NCBI GenBank assembly: GCA_965214205.1
Contig: OZ243941.1
Span: 806,001 to 870,000, forward strand
From: G963663315 sp965214205
Lineage (GTDB): Bacteria > Pseudomonadota > Gammaproteobacteria > Arenicellales > Poriferihabitantaceae
Reading direction: 5' to 3'
Length of the DNA stretch: 64,000 bases
Of the stretch, positions 53,169 to 62,468 are shown in pieces (positions within the stretch are counted from its first letter, which is position 1; every line of letters begins with the position of its first letter). The translations under genes and the position numbers were made by a program. The notes below the pieces were generated by a model, which saw only the letters and a program-made list of their open reading frames with translations, was not told the origin of the DNA and searched no databases.

Positions 53169-54232
53169 TGACGGGAAATATCGAGGAAGAATTACAGCAG
53201 CGCGTTGTCCGCGCCCGCGAGGAGTCTACGCCGTTGGCTATTCGCGGTGGTGGCAGCAAGGATTTCTATGGCCGCGAAATAACCGGGCAGGAATTTGTGG
53301 TGCAACAGCATACCGGGGTTCTGGATTATCAGCCTACTGAACTGGTGATCACTGCACGGGCGGGAACCTCTCTGCGGGAAATTCAGGAAACTCTGGCGGA
53401 CCACAATCAGATGCTGGGCTTTGAGCCGCCGTCGTTTGCGCCGTCTGCAACTCTGGGGGGCGCTATTGCCACGGGACTGGCTGGCCCCCGTCGTCCTTAT
53501 GCGGGGTCGGTGAGTGATTTTGTGCTGGGTATGAAGTTGCTGACCGGCACAGGCGAAATTCTCCGTTTTGGTGGCAAGGTTATCAAGAATGTCGCCGGAT
53601 TCGATGTTTCCCGACTGATGGTGGGCGCCATGGGATGCCTGGGTGTCGTTCTGGAGGTCTCACTCAAGGTATTACCGATGCCGTTGCGGGAAACTACGGT
53701 CAAACTGGAACACCGTGAGGCTGGGGAGTCTCTGGAGTTCATGACTGCGCTGGCTCGCAAGCCATTGCCGGTTTCAGCGGCTTGCTGGGTCGGGGGGGTG
53801 ACCTGGCTGCGCTTGTCGGGCACGGATACCGGGGTTGATTCAGCAATCCGGCAGATCGGCGGAGAAATGGATGGGCAGGAGGGTTCGTTCTGGCACAGCA
53901 TTCGCGAGCATAGTCATGGTTTTTTCCAGGATGACGGCCTTCTGCTTCGCGGTTCAGTCGCGCCCGCAACGCCGGTGATTTGTCCGCAGACTCCGCAACT
54001 GATGGATTGGGGCGGCGCCGTGCGCTGGGTTTGCGGCGCCGGGGATGACAGTGAATTCGAGCGTCAGGTTCGCGGCCATCGGGGGTATGTTACCCGGTTC
54101 AGGAATGCCGACAGAAGCGGGCGGGTATTCGGCCCGGTTGATTCGGTGAGGATGAAGTACCAGCAACGCCTGAAGGATGCTTTTGACCCGCGCCGGATTC
54201 TGAATCCGGGCAGGATGTATGCGGGTTTATAG
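53168..54232 (+). CDS. glcE: Glycolate oxidase subunit GlcE
   Basis: About 354 residues with one FAD-binding domain: IRGGGSKDFYGR, ITARAGTSLREIQ, PSATLGGAIATG and GGKVIKNVAGFDVSRLM. It is the second flavin subunit of the glycolate oxidase complex. ATG 53168 overlaps the glcD stop by one base. The 23-codon upstream extension lies in glcD and is not used. It ends 2 bp before glcF. Confidence 0.93.
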   Translation: MTGNIEEELQQRVVRAREESTPLAIRGGGSKDFYGREITGQEFVVQQHTGVLDYQPTELVITARAGTSLREIQETLADHNQMLGFEPPSFAPSATLGGAIATGLAGPRRPYAGSVSDFVLGMKLLTGTGEILRFGGKVIKNVAGFDVSRLMVGAMGCLGVVLEVSLKVLPMPLRETTVKLEHREAGESLEFMTALARKPLPVSAACWVGGVTWLRLSGTDTGVDSAIRQIGGEMDGQEGSFWHSIREHSHGFFQDDGLLLRGSVAPATPVICPQTPQLMDWGGAVRWVCGAGDDSEFERQVRGHRGYVTRFRNADRSGRVFGPVDSVRMKYQQRLKDAFDPRRILNPGRMYAGL

Positions 54233-54234
54233 TC

Positions 54235-55467
54235 ATGCAAACGTCATTGACAAGAGAGATTGCGAGTACTCTGCAAGGCGAGGCCGCAGACCGTATCTTG
54301 CGTAAATGCGTGCATTGCGGTTTTTGTAACGCTACCTGTCCGACCTATCAGCTGCTGGGGGACGAAAGAGACGGTCCGCGGGGAAGAATCTATCTGATCA
54401 AGCAACTGCTGGAAGGAGAGCCGGCGCTGCCGTCGTCGCGGCTTCATCTGGACCGTTGCCTGACTTGCCGGGCGTGTGAAACCACCTGTCCATCGGGGGT
54501 CGAATACGGCAAACTGCTGGAGGTGGGGCGGTCGGTTTTCGAGCGGCGGCTTGCTCGTCCGCGCCGGCAAAGATTGGTGCGGGAATGGCTGGCCGCAGTA
54601 CTTCTGAGTCCGCGGTTGTTTTCGTTTTTACTGGCGGCTGGGCGGCTGGTCCGGCCGGTTTTGCCTTCTGTGCTGAGAAACAAGGTACCGGAACGCCCGG
54701 CCAAACCTCTGGGCACGGACCGGATTCGATGGCCAAAGCCGAACCATCCGAGGAAAATGGTGGTTCTTCGCGGGTGCGTACAAGAGTCCTTCTCACCCGA
54801 CACCAATGCCGCTGCCGCAACGGTGCTGGACAGGTTCGGAATTTCATTGATTGAGGCCAGCGCTGCCGGGTGTTGCGGTTCTCTGGACTTACATACTACC
54901 GATGAGCACAAGGCCAGACAACGGGCGCGTCGTCTGATCGATGCCTGGTGGCCTTTGCTTGAGCAGGGTGCCGAGGCTTTTGTCGTGACTGCCAGTGGTT
55001 GCGCCGTCACTATCAAGGAGTATGATCATCTGTTTCTCGAGGATCGGGAATACCATGAAAAGGCCCGGATCATCTCTGCAAAAACACTGGATCTTGTGGA
55101 GGTTGTCGAACAGCAAGTGGAGTTGCTGTCGAGTATCGGGACCGTTGCAGCCAGCAGACCGGCGGTAGCTTTCCATTCCCCCTGTACGCTTCAGCATGGT
55201 CAGCAGATCAAGGGGCGGGTGGAGGCCATTCTGGAGCGGGCTGGATATCACATCTGTGAAGTGGCGGATGCTCACTTGTGCTGTGGTTCGGCGGGCACTT
55301 ATTCGCTGTTGCAGCCCGGCTTGTCGAGGCAACTGCAAACCCGCAAAATCGCTGCATTGCAGGAGAATAACCCCGACATCATCTGTACCGCGAACGTCGG
55401 TTGTCAGGTGCACCTGAATAGCGTCAGTTCCAGCCCGATCAGGCACTGGATCGAGTTGCTGGTCTAG
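54235..55467 (+). CDS. glcF: Glycolate oxidase iron-sulfur subunit GlcF
   Basis: 410 residues. Two 4Fe-4S motifs lie near the N terminus (CVHCGFCNATCP and CLTCRACETTCP), and two CCG domains follow (GCCGSLDLH and CCGSAGTYSLLQ). It carries electrons from GlcDE toward quinone. With glcD and glcE it forms a complete operon. Glycolate use links to photorespiratory glycolate in autotrophs, which fits but does not prove a Calvin-cycle host. Confidence 0.94.
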   Translation: MQTSLTREIASTLQGEAADRILRKCVHCGFCNATCPTYQLLGDERDGPRGRIYLIKQLLEGEPALPSSRLHLDRCLTCRACETTCPSGVEYGKLLEVGRSVFERRLARPRRQRLVREWLAAVLLSPRLFSFLLAAGRLVRPVLPSVLRNKVPERPAKPLGTDRIRWPKPNHPRKMVVLRGCVQESFSPDTNAAAATVLDRFGISLIEASAAGCCGSLDLHTTDEHKARQRARRLIDAWWPLLEQGAEAFVVTASGCAVTIKEYDHLFLEDREYHEKARIISAKTLDLVEVVEQQVELLSSIGTVAASRPAVAFHSPCTLQHGQQIKGRVEAILERAGYHICEVADAHLCCGSAGTYSLLQPGLSRQLQTRKIAALQENNPDIICTANVGCQVHLNSVSSSPIRHWIELLV

Positions 55468-55549
55468 TTGGTATCGTACATTTTGGGTGACTGGCTACAG
55501 GAATATCTGTCCTTTTGGCAAAATATATCTGAAAATAGCGCCGGGATAC

Positions 55550-55578
55550 TTGTATCGCGCTTTTGTATCGCGTATCAT
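55550..55578 (+). promoter_or_regulatory. Candidate promoter of rplM-rpsI
   Basis: TTGTAT at 55550 and TATCAT at 55573 are separated by 17 bp, the standard sigma-70 spacing. The -10 matches five of six consensus bases, the -35 only three. It lies 39 bp before the rplM start, in the space after glcF. Confidence 0.4.
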
Positions 55579-55616
55579 CCGCGCTCCGTTTTTCACCTGT
55601 ATTTTGTTTCAGACAA

Positions 55617-56045
55617 ATGAAAACGTTTTCAGCAAATCCTCAAACCGTACAACGCGACTGGTTCGTGGTGGACGCCGATAACCGGGTTCTGGGGAGGCTG
55701 GCTTCTGAAATCGCGCATCGACTGAGAGGCAAGCACAAGGCGGAATATACTCCTCATGTCGATACCGGGGACTATATCATTGTGGTGAACGCCGAGAAGG
55801 TTGCGCTGACCGGCAACAAGGCCAACGCGAAGAAATATTATCGCCACACAGGCTATCCGGGCGGAATCAAGGAGACTTCATTTCGTGACATGATCGAAAA
55901 GCATCCGGTTCGCGTGATCGAAAACGCGGTCAAGGGGATGTTGCCGCGCAACAAGCTTGGCCGGGCCATGTTCTCGAAACTCAAGGTTTACGCGGGAGAG
56001 CGGCATCGACATGAGGCCCAGCAGCCCCGGGTTCTGGAAATCTGA
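55617..56045 (+). CDS. rplM: Ribosomal protein L13 (uL13)
   Basis: 142 residues, the usual length. It has DWFVVDADNRVLGRLAS near the N terminus, AEKVALTGNKA, and ends MLPRNKLGRAMFSKLKVYAG. Binds 23S rRNA in early large-subunit assembly. ATG 55617 (MKTFSANPQT) is preferred over a longer in-frame start. Followed 39 bp later by rpsI, the normal order. Confidence 0.97.
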   Translation: MKTFSANPQTVQRDWFVVDADNRVLGRLASEIAHRLRGKHKAEYTPHVDTGDYIIVVNAEKVALTGNKANAKKYYRHTGYPGGIKETSFRDMIEKHPVRVIENAVKGMLPRNKLGRAMFSKLKVYAGERHRHEAQQPRVLEI

Positions 56046-56084
56046 TTTCGATACGGAACTCAATCAAACAGGATCGCATTCGAT

Positions 56085-56483
56085 ATGGCACAGACTCAGG
56101 AAACCTGGCGAGGCACCGGTCGCCGCAAATCTTCGACAGCGCGGGTTTATCTGGAACGCGGCGCTGGCAACATTGTGGTCAACAAGGTTCCGCTGGAAGA
56201 TTACTTCGGACGCGAAACTTCGCGGATGATTGTTCGTCAGCCTCTGGAGCTCGTGGAAATGCTCGATAAGGTGGATGTCACCGTGAATGTCAGCGGCGGC
56301 GGTAACAGCGGTCAGGCTGGCGCGATCAGGCACGGTATCACTCGAGCGCTGATCACTTACGATGAAGAGCTTCGCGGTTCGCTGCGTCATGCCGGATTCG
56401 TTACCCGGGACGCACGCGAGGTTGAGCGCAAGAAAGTGGGTCTGCACAAGGCCAGAAAGCGTCCGCAATACTCCAAGCGATAA
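56085..56483 (+). CDS. rpsI: Ribosomal protein S9 (uS9)
   Basis: 132 residues. It has TGRRKSSTARVYL, SGGGNSGQAGAIRHGI and the RKKVGLHKARKRPQYSKR ending, whose basic tail reaches the ribosomal P site. It is intact and ends in KR. The 3' end lies 24 bp from drmB of a foreign-looking defence block. In some bacteria mobile elements use the 3' end of rpsI as an attachment site; none is proved here. Confidence 0.97.
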   Translation: MAQTQETWRGTGRRKSSTARVYLERGAGNIVVNKVPLEDYFGRETSRMIVRQPLELVEMLDKVDVTVNVSGGGNSGQAGAIRHGITRALITYDEELRGSLRHAGFVTRDAREVERKKVGLHKARKRPQYSKR

Positions 56484-56506
56484 GCCCTGGACTTTCCACC
56501 CTTCCA

Positions 56507-58351
56507 TCAACGGAAGAACGCCGCTTCGGCCACTTCCAGCACAGGGACCACCAGAGCGCGATCCAGGTAGCGGTTGCCACGTTCACAGGAAGTTTCCGAC
56601 ACAAAGGAGCAGGCGTGACAGGAGGCAGCATGCAACGAGCGGTCCTTGTCCGGTTCGTGTTCTGTACAGAGCGGGTCGGATGAGCAGATTCTGGCGTGCG
56701 CCAGAGCCTGTGTGAGCAGTCGGCCCAGATTCTCAGGCTTGCCAAGTTCCACCAGCCCGCCAAGCGTACCATCGGAGTCGGCGGCGGCAGTATAGATCAA
56801 GATACCGGCCTGCGGTTCTTCCCCTGTGGTATCGGCATAGATACGTTCCCGGATACTGGCGGCGTTATAGCCACATTCGAGAGCGAGCTCACGCATCAGC
56901 AGATGTGCGAGCGTATGTAACAATGTGTAACGGGCGCCGGGATAGTCTTCGTCAGGGTCCAGCTTACGCGAGTTCCGCCAGTTCCTGTGCCCACAGGCCA
57001 ACTTTTTTTCTCTCTCCTGAACGCTATCCCGTTGTTCCCACCGGCACAGCGCCTGTTCGTCGAAACGAATGAAAATTCCTTCACCATGTACCTGACCAGA
57101 GGGAACCCATGTCGGCGCCCCTCTGCAAAGTCCGGCCATCGGAGGCCGTTCGTCCGGGTCACCCGAATTTTCCGGAGCCTCGACACGGGTGAAGCCGAGC
57201 AGTGCATTCACTTGCCGTAACCGTTCGAGTAACAGGACGCCGGAAATGCGGTGTTCGAAGCCATTCGGCGCCGCTGTCGGTTTGCTCAGAAAGTGTGGCC
57301 CGTCTGTGGGTGATTCGGGCCCCGTCAGTACTTGCCATTCGGGGCCTTTGATGTCTGTTCCAGTAAAATCTGACTGTGACTGGCCCGCGCGTACCGCTGC
57401 GATTGCGTCCTGAATCGCGGTGACCGGATACTTGTCGATTCCAGCCAGGACCCCGGTCTTTTTCAGGGTTTTCACCACGAAGGTGACCTCGGCTTGTGAG
57501 TTTGTGTCGTAAAAATAATTCCAGCCATCACGGACCAATTGGAGGAGCGGATTGTGGGAGAGCGGAATAGCCAGCGCGGACAGGGTAATCGGGAACCAAC
57601 TGTTGGTTGCTCCCAGCAGAACAGTGCGCGCCTGTTCCTGGCAGTCATCGTCGTAGTGGTTGAGATGTGGGTGGCGTCCACGGCATCGCGGCAGGTATTC
57701 CCGCCCGGACTTACCGAAAGCGCGAGCCATATTGCGTGATGTGCCGCACTGGTCACATTTAACCCACAGATTATCGGTTTGCAGGGATGCGCCACTCTCA
57801 AAGAACCGCAACGTACCGGCACAGGTTGACGGCCCGCCGTGTACGAAGTAGCGCCACGGAAAGTCATCCAGGTGGCCGTTTCTGCAGGCGGACAGAAATC
57901 GCGCCGGAACGGCGTCTGCATCTCTGGCTGGCAGGTTGCCGCTTGACCCCGTACAGCCTACATGAACAAACCGTGTTTCCTCTGGACGGAAGCGGTTTTC
58001 CTTTATTTTGAACAGGCCCAGATCGAGTTCAGACAGCAGACCGCATTTCACACAGCGCAGCCAGCGTGGAAACGGTTTGACCGGGATACCTGTCCAGTCC
58101 TCCGAGTATGGATGAGCGCTTTCACTTTGGCTGGAAGGTGGCATACGCAGGCTTTCGACCTGGTGGCCGAGCACATCTCGAACCGCTGACAAGAGACGGG
58201 CCTCTTCGATTTGGATACAGCGATCTTTCTGCCATTGATCGGTTCCCATCGTGATCACAGACAGGTTGGGAAGGTCAATCAGCGCTCCCGGGCCGTAGCT
58301 CCAGAAAATCTGGCTTGAGCGAACTTCGCCGACCGCGACCTTGTCGTTCAT
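56507..58351 (-). CDS. drmB: DISARM protein DrmB (DUF1998)
   Basis: This 614-residue protein starts with the family pattern EVRSSQIFWSYGPGALIDL, has several cysteine pairs (CVKCG, CGTSR), and a C-terminal DUF1998 region: LLHTLAHLLMRELALECGY, AGILIYTAAADSDGTLGGL and HAASCHACSF. DrmB is a core component of the DISARM phage-defence system with DrmA. It overlaps drmA by the ATGA codons, so the two are translated together. It converges on rpsI with 24 bp between; drmC and a DISARM methylase are not visible. Confidence 0.85.
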   Translation of the reverse strand: MNDKVAVGEVRSSQIFWSYGPGALIDLPNLSVITMGTDQWQKDRCIQIEEARLLSAVRDVLGHQVESLRMPPSSQSESAHPYSEDWTGIPVKPFPRWLRCVKCGLLSELDLGLFKIKENRFRPEETRFVHVGCTGSSGNLPARDADAVPARFLSACRNGHLDDFPWRYFVHGGPSTCAGTLRFFESGASLQTDNLWVKCDQCGTSRNMARAFGKSGREYLPRCRGRHPHLNHYDDDCQEQARTVLLGATNSWFPITLSALAIPLSHNPLLQLVRDGWNYFYDTNSQAEVTFVVKTLKKTGVLAGIDKYPVTAIQDAIAAVRAGQSQSDFTGTDIKGPEWQVLTGPESPTDGPHFLSKPTAAPNGFEHRISGVLLLERLRQVNALLGFTRVEAPENSGDPDERPPMAGLCRGAPTWVPSGQVHGEGIFIRFDEQALCRWEQRDSVQEREKKLACGHRNWRNSRKLDPDEDYPGARYTLLHTLAHLLMRELALECGYNAASIRERIYADTTGEEPQAGILIYTAAADSDGTLGGLVELGKPENLGRLLTQALAHARICSSDPLCTEHEPDKDRSLHAASCHACSFVSETSCERGNRYLDRALVVPVLEVAEAAFFR

Positions 58352-61300
58352 GCGGCGCCACCGTCTTCTTCACGGGTTACCGGCGGCGGCTCCCAGGCGG
58401 GGCCGGGATTGTCAAATCTGGCTGTGTGCATGATCAGCCGCACACCGGATTCGACTGCACGCATGGATATCGGGATCGTGAAATGGGTGCGCGGCTTGTT
58501 ATCGGGACGGTGCAGCAGTGGCACGATCATGTCCTTGTTCCTGCCCTTCTTCTGATAGGCCAGAGTGCGACCGTCACGGCCCGCTTCCGTGACCCACTGT
58601 CCGATACGTTCCCGCACTTCGTCATCGGTGTGTTGCCGGACTGCGGATTGACCGGAGACAGCCCCTGCACGCGTGACCACGACCTGGGTGATATGCACGA
58701 CTTCTTCCAGATCGGCACGCTCCAGAGCGCCCGCTCCGGTATTGGGGTTGAGTATGGGGGTTCCCAGCCTGAGAGCGCTTAGCAGGGCGCCGGTCAGTCC
58801 ACGATCCAGAGCACGAGGCGAGAACGGAGTCACCGACTGGGCTTCGACATGCTTGTAGAAGGTCGAGTGGTAATGCTCGAAGGTCTCGTAATGTGACAGG
58901 TCACGCGGTCGCGCCCAGGTCAGCGCCGTGCAGACCAGTCCGGGGAAGGAGCGGCCGACGCGGCTGGTTGCCTGGATATATTCTGCGGTTCCTTTCGGTT
59001 GCCCGTTGACGACCATCAGGCCAAGACGGTTCACATCGACACCGACCGACAGCATATTGGTAGCCAGCACAATATCAATGGAGCGAGTCTCGCCCTGCTC
59101 CCACCGGGTAACGAATTTCCCCGCTTCATCATCGAAATCCGCCTTGAACTTGACTTCCAGCTGATCCAGGTGCCTGGGAATGTCCCGGTTTGAAATACGG
59201 GAAGTCAGCTCGCGGATCTGGCGTACACTACGTTGCGACAAGCCGGGGCGATTGACCAGACTCATGTTGACTCTAAAACAGCGTGTCTGTACATCGTCCT
59301 CAGCCAGGCGTTTCATGCCTCCCAGTTCACGCAGTGAGTTGAAGTAGCCGACTGTCGTCAGGTAGGGATCAGCTATCTGGCCGAAACAGTCGAACAGTGC
59401 CTGAGCCGCGGTCAAAAATGCCGTATAAACCCGAATCAGAACCGCCGGACGCGAGCTTCCGGGAGAACAGATGCCGATATACCGGCGTCCCGGAGTGTGG
59501 TTGATGGGTCTTTGCACAGAGAAGAAATTGTCGGCGCTGTCCAGTCCGCCCGGCGGAAAGATCGAGACTTGCCGCATGAAGACATTGTGCACCTGCTCTT
59601 TCGCCTTGCGGACGGTCGCGGTTGAGGCGATGATCTTGGGCTTTATGACCTGATTGCCGATATTCCAGGCGCATAGTTCGTCGACGGCCGTCTCGTAGAG
59701 ACCGACCATGGTGCCGAGCGGCCCGCTGATGAGGTGGAATTCGTCCTGTATGATCAGATCCGGCGGGCGGATTGGCCGGATTTTTCTGGTCGCAGTCGCT
59801 GGCAGGCTGCCCTGAGCCGGGTGGTTGCCATTGCAATCGGATTCCGGCCAGAGCAAGCCGTGGCGCGAACACTCCGTTGTGGCACGTCCGAACAGGGTAC
59901 AGGTTTCTCCGCGCCAGGCCATCATGGCGAACTTGTCGACGGTGGCGATCATCATGCTCGGTGGGCGGTGGTAGATTTCTTCGTCAACCACCAGGATTGG
60001 AAGACCAGAGTGAGCCTGGTCCGTCGCCTGTCCTCTGGAGAAGGCACAGTGTCCGTGCTCGTCACCGCAATAGATTCTCGTACGCAGTGTGGCCTTGTCA
60101 ACGTCAATATCCCGTCGGTCCAGTATTTCTGTACCGCACCACGGGCAGTTCGTCAGTTGTGCCAGCGATCCCCGGTTTGTGCCGAACCTGCCTGAATCGC
60201 GAACCCGTTTGATTATTGCGTGCATATCGGCTGTTGTGCCCGGCGTGACCCGGTTGCCGACCCACAAGCCGACCGTAAAGGGCTCAACGCCCAGGCTTGA
60301 GTCCCCGCAGCGATGCGCTTCTCGCCGTATAACCTCCATGGCACAGATCAGTGTGGTTGCGCGCTGGAACTGCTGCAAGGTCAACAGGCGGAGCGTATAA
60401 CGCATGATAACAGTCAGACCACGGCTGCCGTCGTATTCTCCGGTCATGCCCTGCATCCGGCGAATCGCCATCGCGAAAGTGGCGACGCCCAGATAGGCTT
60501 CGGTTTTACCGCCGCCAGTAGGGAACCAGAGCAGGTCGGCGAGCGCTTCGACCGGGCGGGCACGGTCCGCATGAGTCGGGTCGGCCAGACAGGGCAGGCA
60601 GAGCAGGATGAAGGCAAGCTGAAAGGGACGCCACGAGCGGTTGCCGGGCACATCGAGGTCTTCAATCCGCACAGTTTCCCGGCGCCGCCGAGCCAGTGAA
60701 TAGATACTGTGTATTCGTTGCCTGGCCATCACCCGGTTGGTGAACCGGAACGCTTCGAGAGAGGCTTGATCGTCTGTATTCGACAATACGGCAATGCCTT
60801 TGTCGAGACGCCGCTGAATGTCGGAACAGCGTTGCAGAGCTGCGGTTGCGGGTTTTTCAAAGTCAGCGGCATCTGTTTCGATGCGGTCGCGCTGTTCTGC
60901 GATCCATGCCTTGTAATCATCAGCCAGAGTGGTGAGCGCCTTAACCAGATTCGGTCTGTCCATTTTTGCGAGCCGCTCCATATCCAGAAACCCGCGATCG
61001 GCCATCACCCGCATCGCTGCACGATCTTCACTATGAAATCCGGGGGGTTCGGTCACCGGAACTTCGTATTGGGGTATTACTGCGGTGCGTATCTCGACGG
61101 CGCGCTCCGTTTCACCGGGGGCAGTCCGGGCATGTACGGCAATGCCATGACCGACCGCGAACTCTACCTGTCTGCGGTAAATCATTTCGAGCGTCTCATG
61201 CTCTGGATCGTCCTGATTTCTATGTACCGACACCCTGCGACAGAATGCGGATTTGTGGTCTGTGTCGGCTGCCCGAACACTCAGTTGCGGCTGGAATACC

Positions 61301-62361
61301 CAGGCCAGGTCCTTGTTCTCGTTCGGCTCTTTCTGTGCGTTGACGAGAAACAACGTGACCATGCGATCACCATTTACGTTATTGTCTCGCACGGTGCCCT
61401 GAATGCGGACTTTCGGGTTGTCGGGGTCCGGCGCCCGATGCTGGAATGATCCTTCACGCAAGTCGAGACGGATGATACCTCCGCAGGGGACGCGCTGCCA
61501 CACTCTGGCCCTGCTACCCTGTTGTTTCTGCCTGGTATCGGGGTTGGTTTTGGTCTTGTATATTTCGACATCGTAATCCCGACGATAACGCCCCCAACGC
61601 GCCTCGATCTCAATGATGTCAACTGTGCCATCTACGCAAATGGTCATGCCGAAACTGGACGGCACGAGAGACTGGTTGCCAGACGTGTGGATTTCGTCCG
61701 GCGTTTCGACTTCCGAGTCAATCCGGCCCGCTGCATGATCGAATTCCGCACCCGGCTCGTGCCGTCCCTCGTGCACATCCAGGTCGCCGGGTTCTGCCTC
61801 ATCGGTCGCGACTGCCCATGTCCCTTCCACCGCGAAACCTGATTTCATCGGCGAAAGCCTGCCGACCAGATAGCGGTCGCGCACATTCGTGTCGATGATT
61901 TGCTCCAACGCCCCGTTGGCGGGACCCAGCAGGTCATCCATCACGGCCAGCTGCAAAAGCTCGCGGATATAGGCCTGGTTTTCAATCAGTGAAGCATCGG
62001 CCACAGTCTTGCCGGTCAGTGTCGTCAACGCTGCTGTAAAAACATCCCATTGCAGACGGCCAGGGAGATCCTCAGGCAGCGTCAGATCGGCGCTCCCGAT
62101 AGTGGCTGCGGCCCGGCTACTTGCAGACAGCAGGCGATCAAACCAGATGGTTGTCTTGTCGCTTTCGATGCGAAGACGAAGCGCCTGCCCGGCGCGCGCG
62201 AACCCGCCATCCGGCGTGACCACGAGTATCCAATCGTGTTCCGCGATTGCACACAACCGGGCCGGCGCACCGCTCAGTTCGAGTGTGCAGCCGGGAAAGG
62301 CCGGGTTGCTGTTTGAGGATGGATACTCAATCGCGATCCAGGCGCTGGCGTTATTTACCAC
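58348..62361 (-). CDS. drmA: DISARM helicase DrmA
   Basis: This 1337-residue superfamily II helicase has a long N-terminal region, Walker A FPTGGGKTEAYLG near residue 612, motif II PDLIIQDEFHL near residue 870, and late ATSRVGRSFPGL near residue 1130. Cysteine pairs occur between them (NCPWCGTE). The order and the drmB partner identify DrmA, which with DrmB forms the core DISARM defence against incoming phage DNA. DISARM loci usually add a methyltransferase and drmC; none lies in the window. It is divergent from the MobF relaxase, 107 bp apart, so both may share a control region. Confidence 0.85.
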   Translation of the reverse strand: MVNNASAWIAIEYPSSNSNPAFPGCTLELSGAPARLCAIAEHDWILVVTPDGGFARAGQALRLRIESDKTTIWFDRLLSASSRAAATIGSADLTLPEDLPGRLQWDVFTAALTTLTGKTVADASLIENQAYIRELLQLAVMDDLLGPANGALEQIIDTNVRDRYLVGRLSPMKSGFAVEGTWAVATDEAEPGDLDVHEGRHEPGAEFDHAAGRIDSEVETPDEIHTSGNQSLVPSSFGMTICVDGTVDIIEIEARWGRYRRDYDVEIYKTKTNPDTRQKQQGSRARVWQRVPCGGIIRLDLREGSFQHRAPDPDNPKVRIQGTVRDNNVNGDRMVTLFLVNAQKEPNENKDLAWVFQPQLSVRAADTDHKSAFCRRVSVHRNQDDPEHETLEMIYRRQVEFAVGHGIAVHARTAPGETERAVEIRTAVIPQYEVPVTEPPGFHSEDRAAMRVMADRGFLDMERLAKMDRPNLVKALTTLADDYKAWIAEQRDRIETDAADFEKPATAALQRCSDIQRRLDKGIAVLSNTDDQASLEAFRFTNRVMARQRIHSIYSLARRRRETVRIEDLDVPGNRSWRPFQLAFILLCLPCLADPTHADRARPVEALADLLWFPTGGGKTEAYLGVATFAMAIRRMQGMTGEYDGSRGLTVIMRYTLRLLTLQQFQRATTLICAMEVIRREAHRCGDSSLGVEPFTVGLWVGNRVTPGTTADMHAIIKRVRDSGRFGTNRGSLAQLTNCPWCGTEILDRRDIDVDKATLRTRIYCGDEHGHCAFSRGQATDQAHSGLPILVVDEEIYHRPPSMMIATVDKFAMMAWRGETCTLFGRATTECSRHGLLWPESDCNGNHPAQGSLPATATRKIRPIRPPDLIIQDEFHLISGPLGTMVGLYETAVDELCAWNIGNQVIKPKIIASTATVRKAKEQVHNVFMRQVSIFPPGGLDSADNFFSVQRPINHTPGRRYIGICSPGSSRPAVLIRVYTAFLTAAQALFDCFGQIADPYLTTVGYFNSLRELGGMKRLAEDDVQTRCFRVNMSLVNRPGLSQRSVRQIRELTSRISNRDIPRHLDQLEVKFKADFDDEAGKFVTRWEQGETRSIDIVLATNMLSVGVDVNRLGLMVVNGQPKGTAEYIQATSRVGRSFPGLVCTALTWARPRDLSHYETFEHYHSTFYKHVEAQSVTPFSPRALDRGLTGALLSALRLGTPILNPNTGAGALERADLEEVVHITQVVVTRAGAVSGQSAVRQHTDDEVRERIGQWVTEAGRDGRTLAYQKKGRNKDMIVPLLHRPDNKPRTHFTIPISMRAVESGVRLIMHTARFDNPGPAWEPPPVTREEDGGAA

Positions 62362-62468
62362 GGATCATCGGCTCCATGAATGAGATTATGACTATTTCGA
62401 TAGCATTTTACCAGTACGGGATTGCATTCGCGCATATTTTTGCACCGAATTGCGTGTAGAATTGGTTG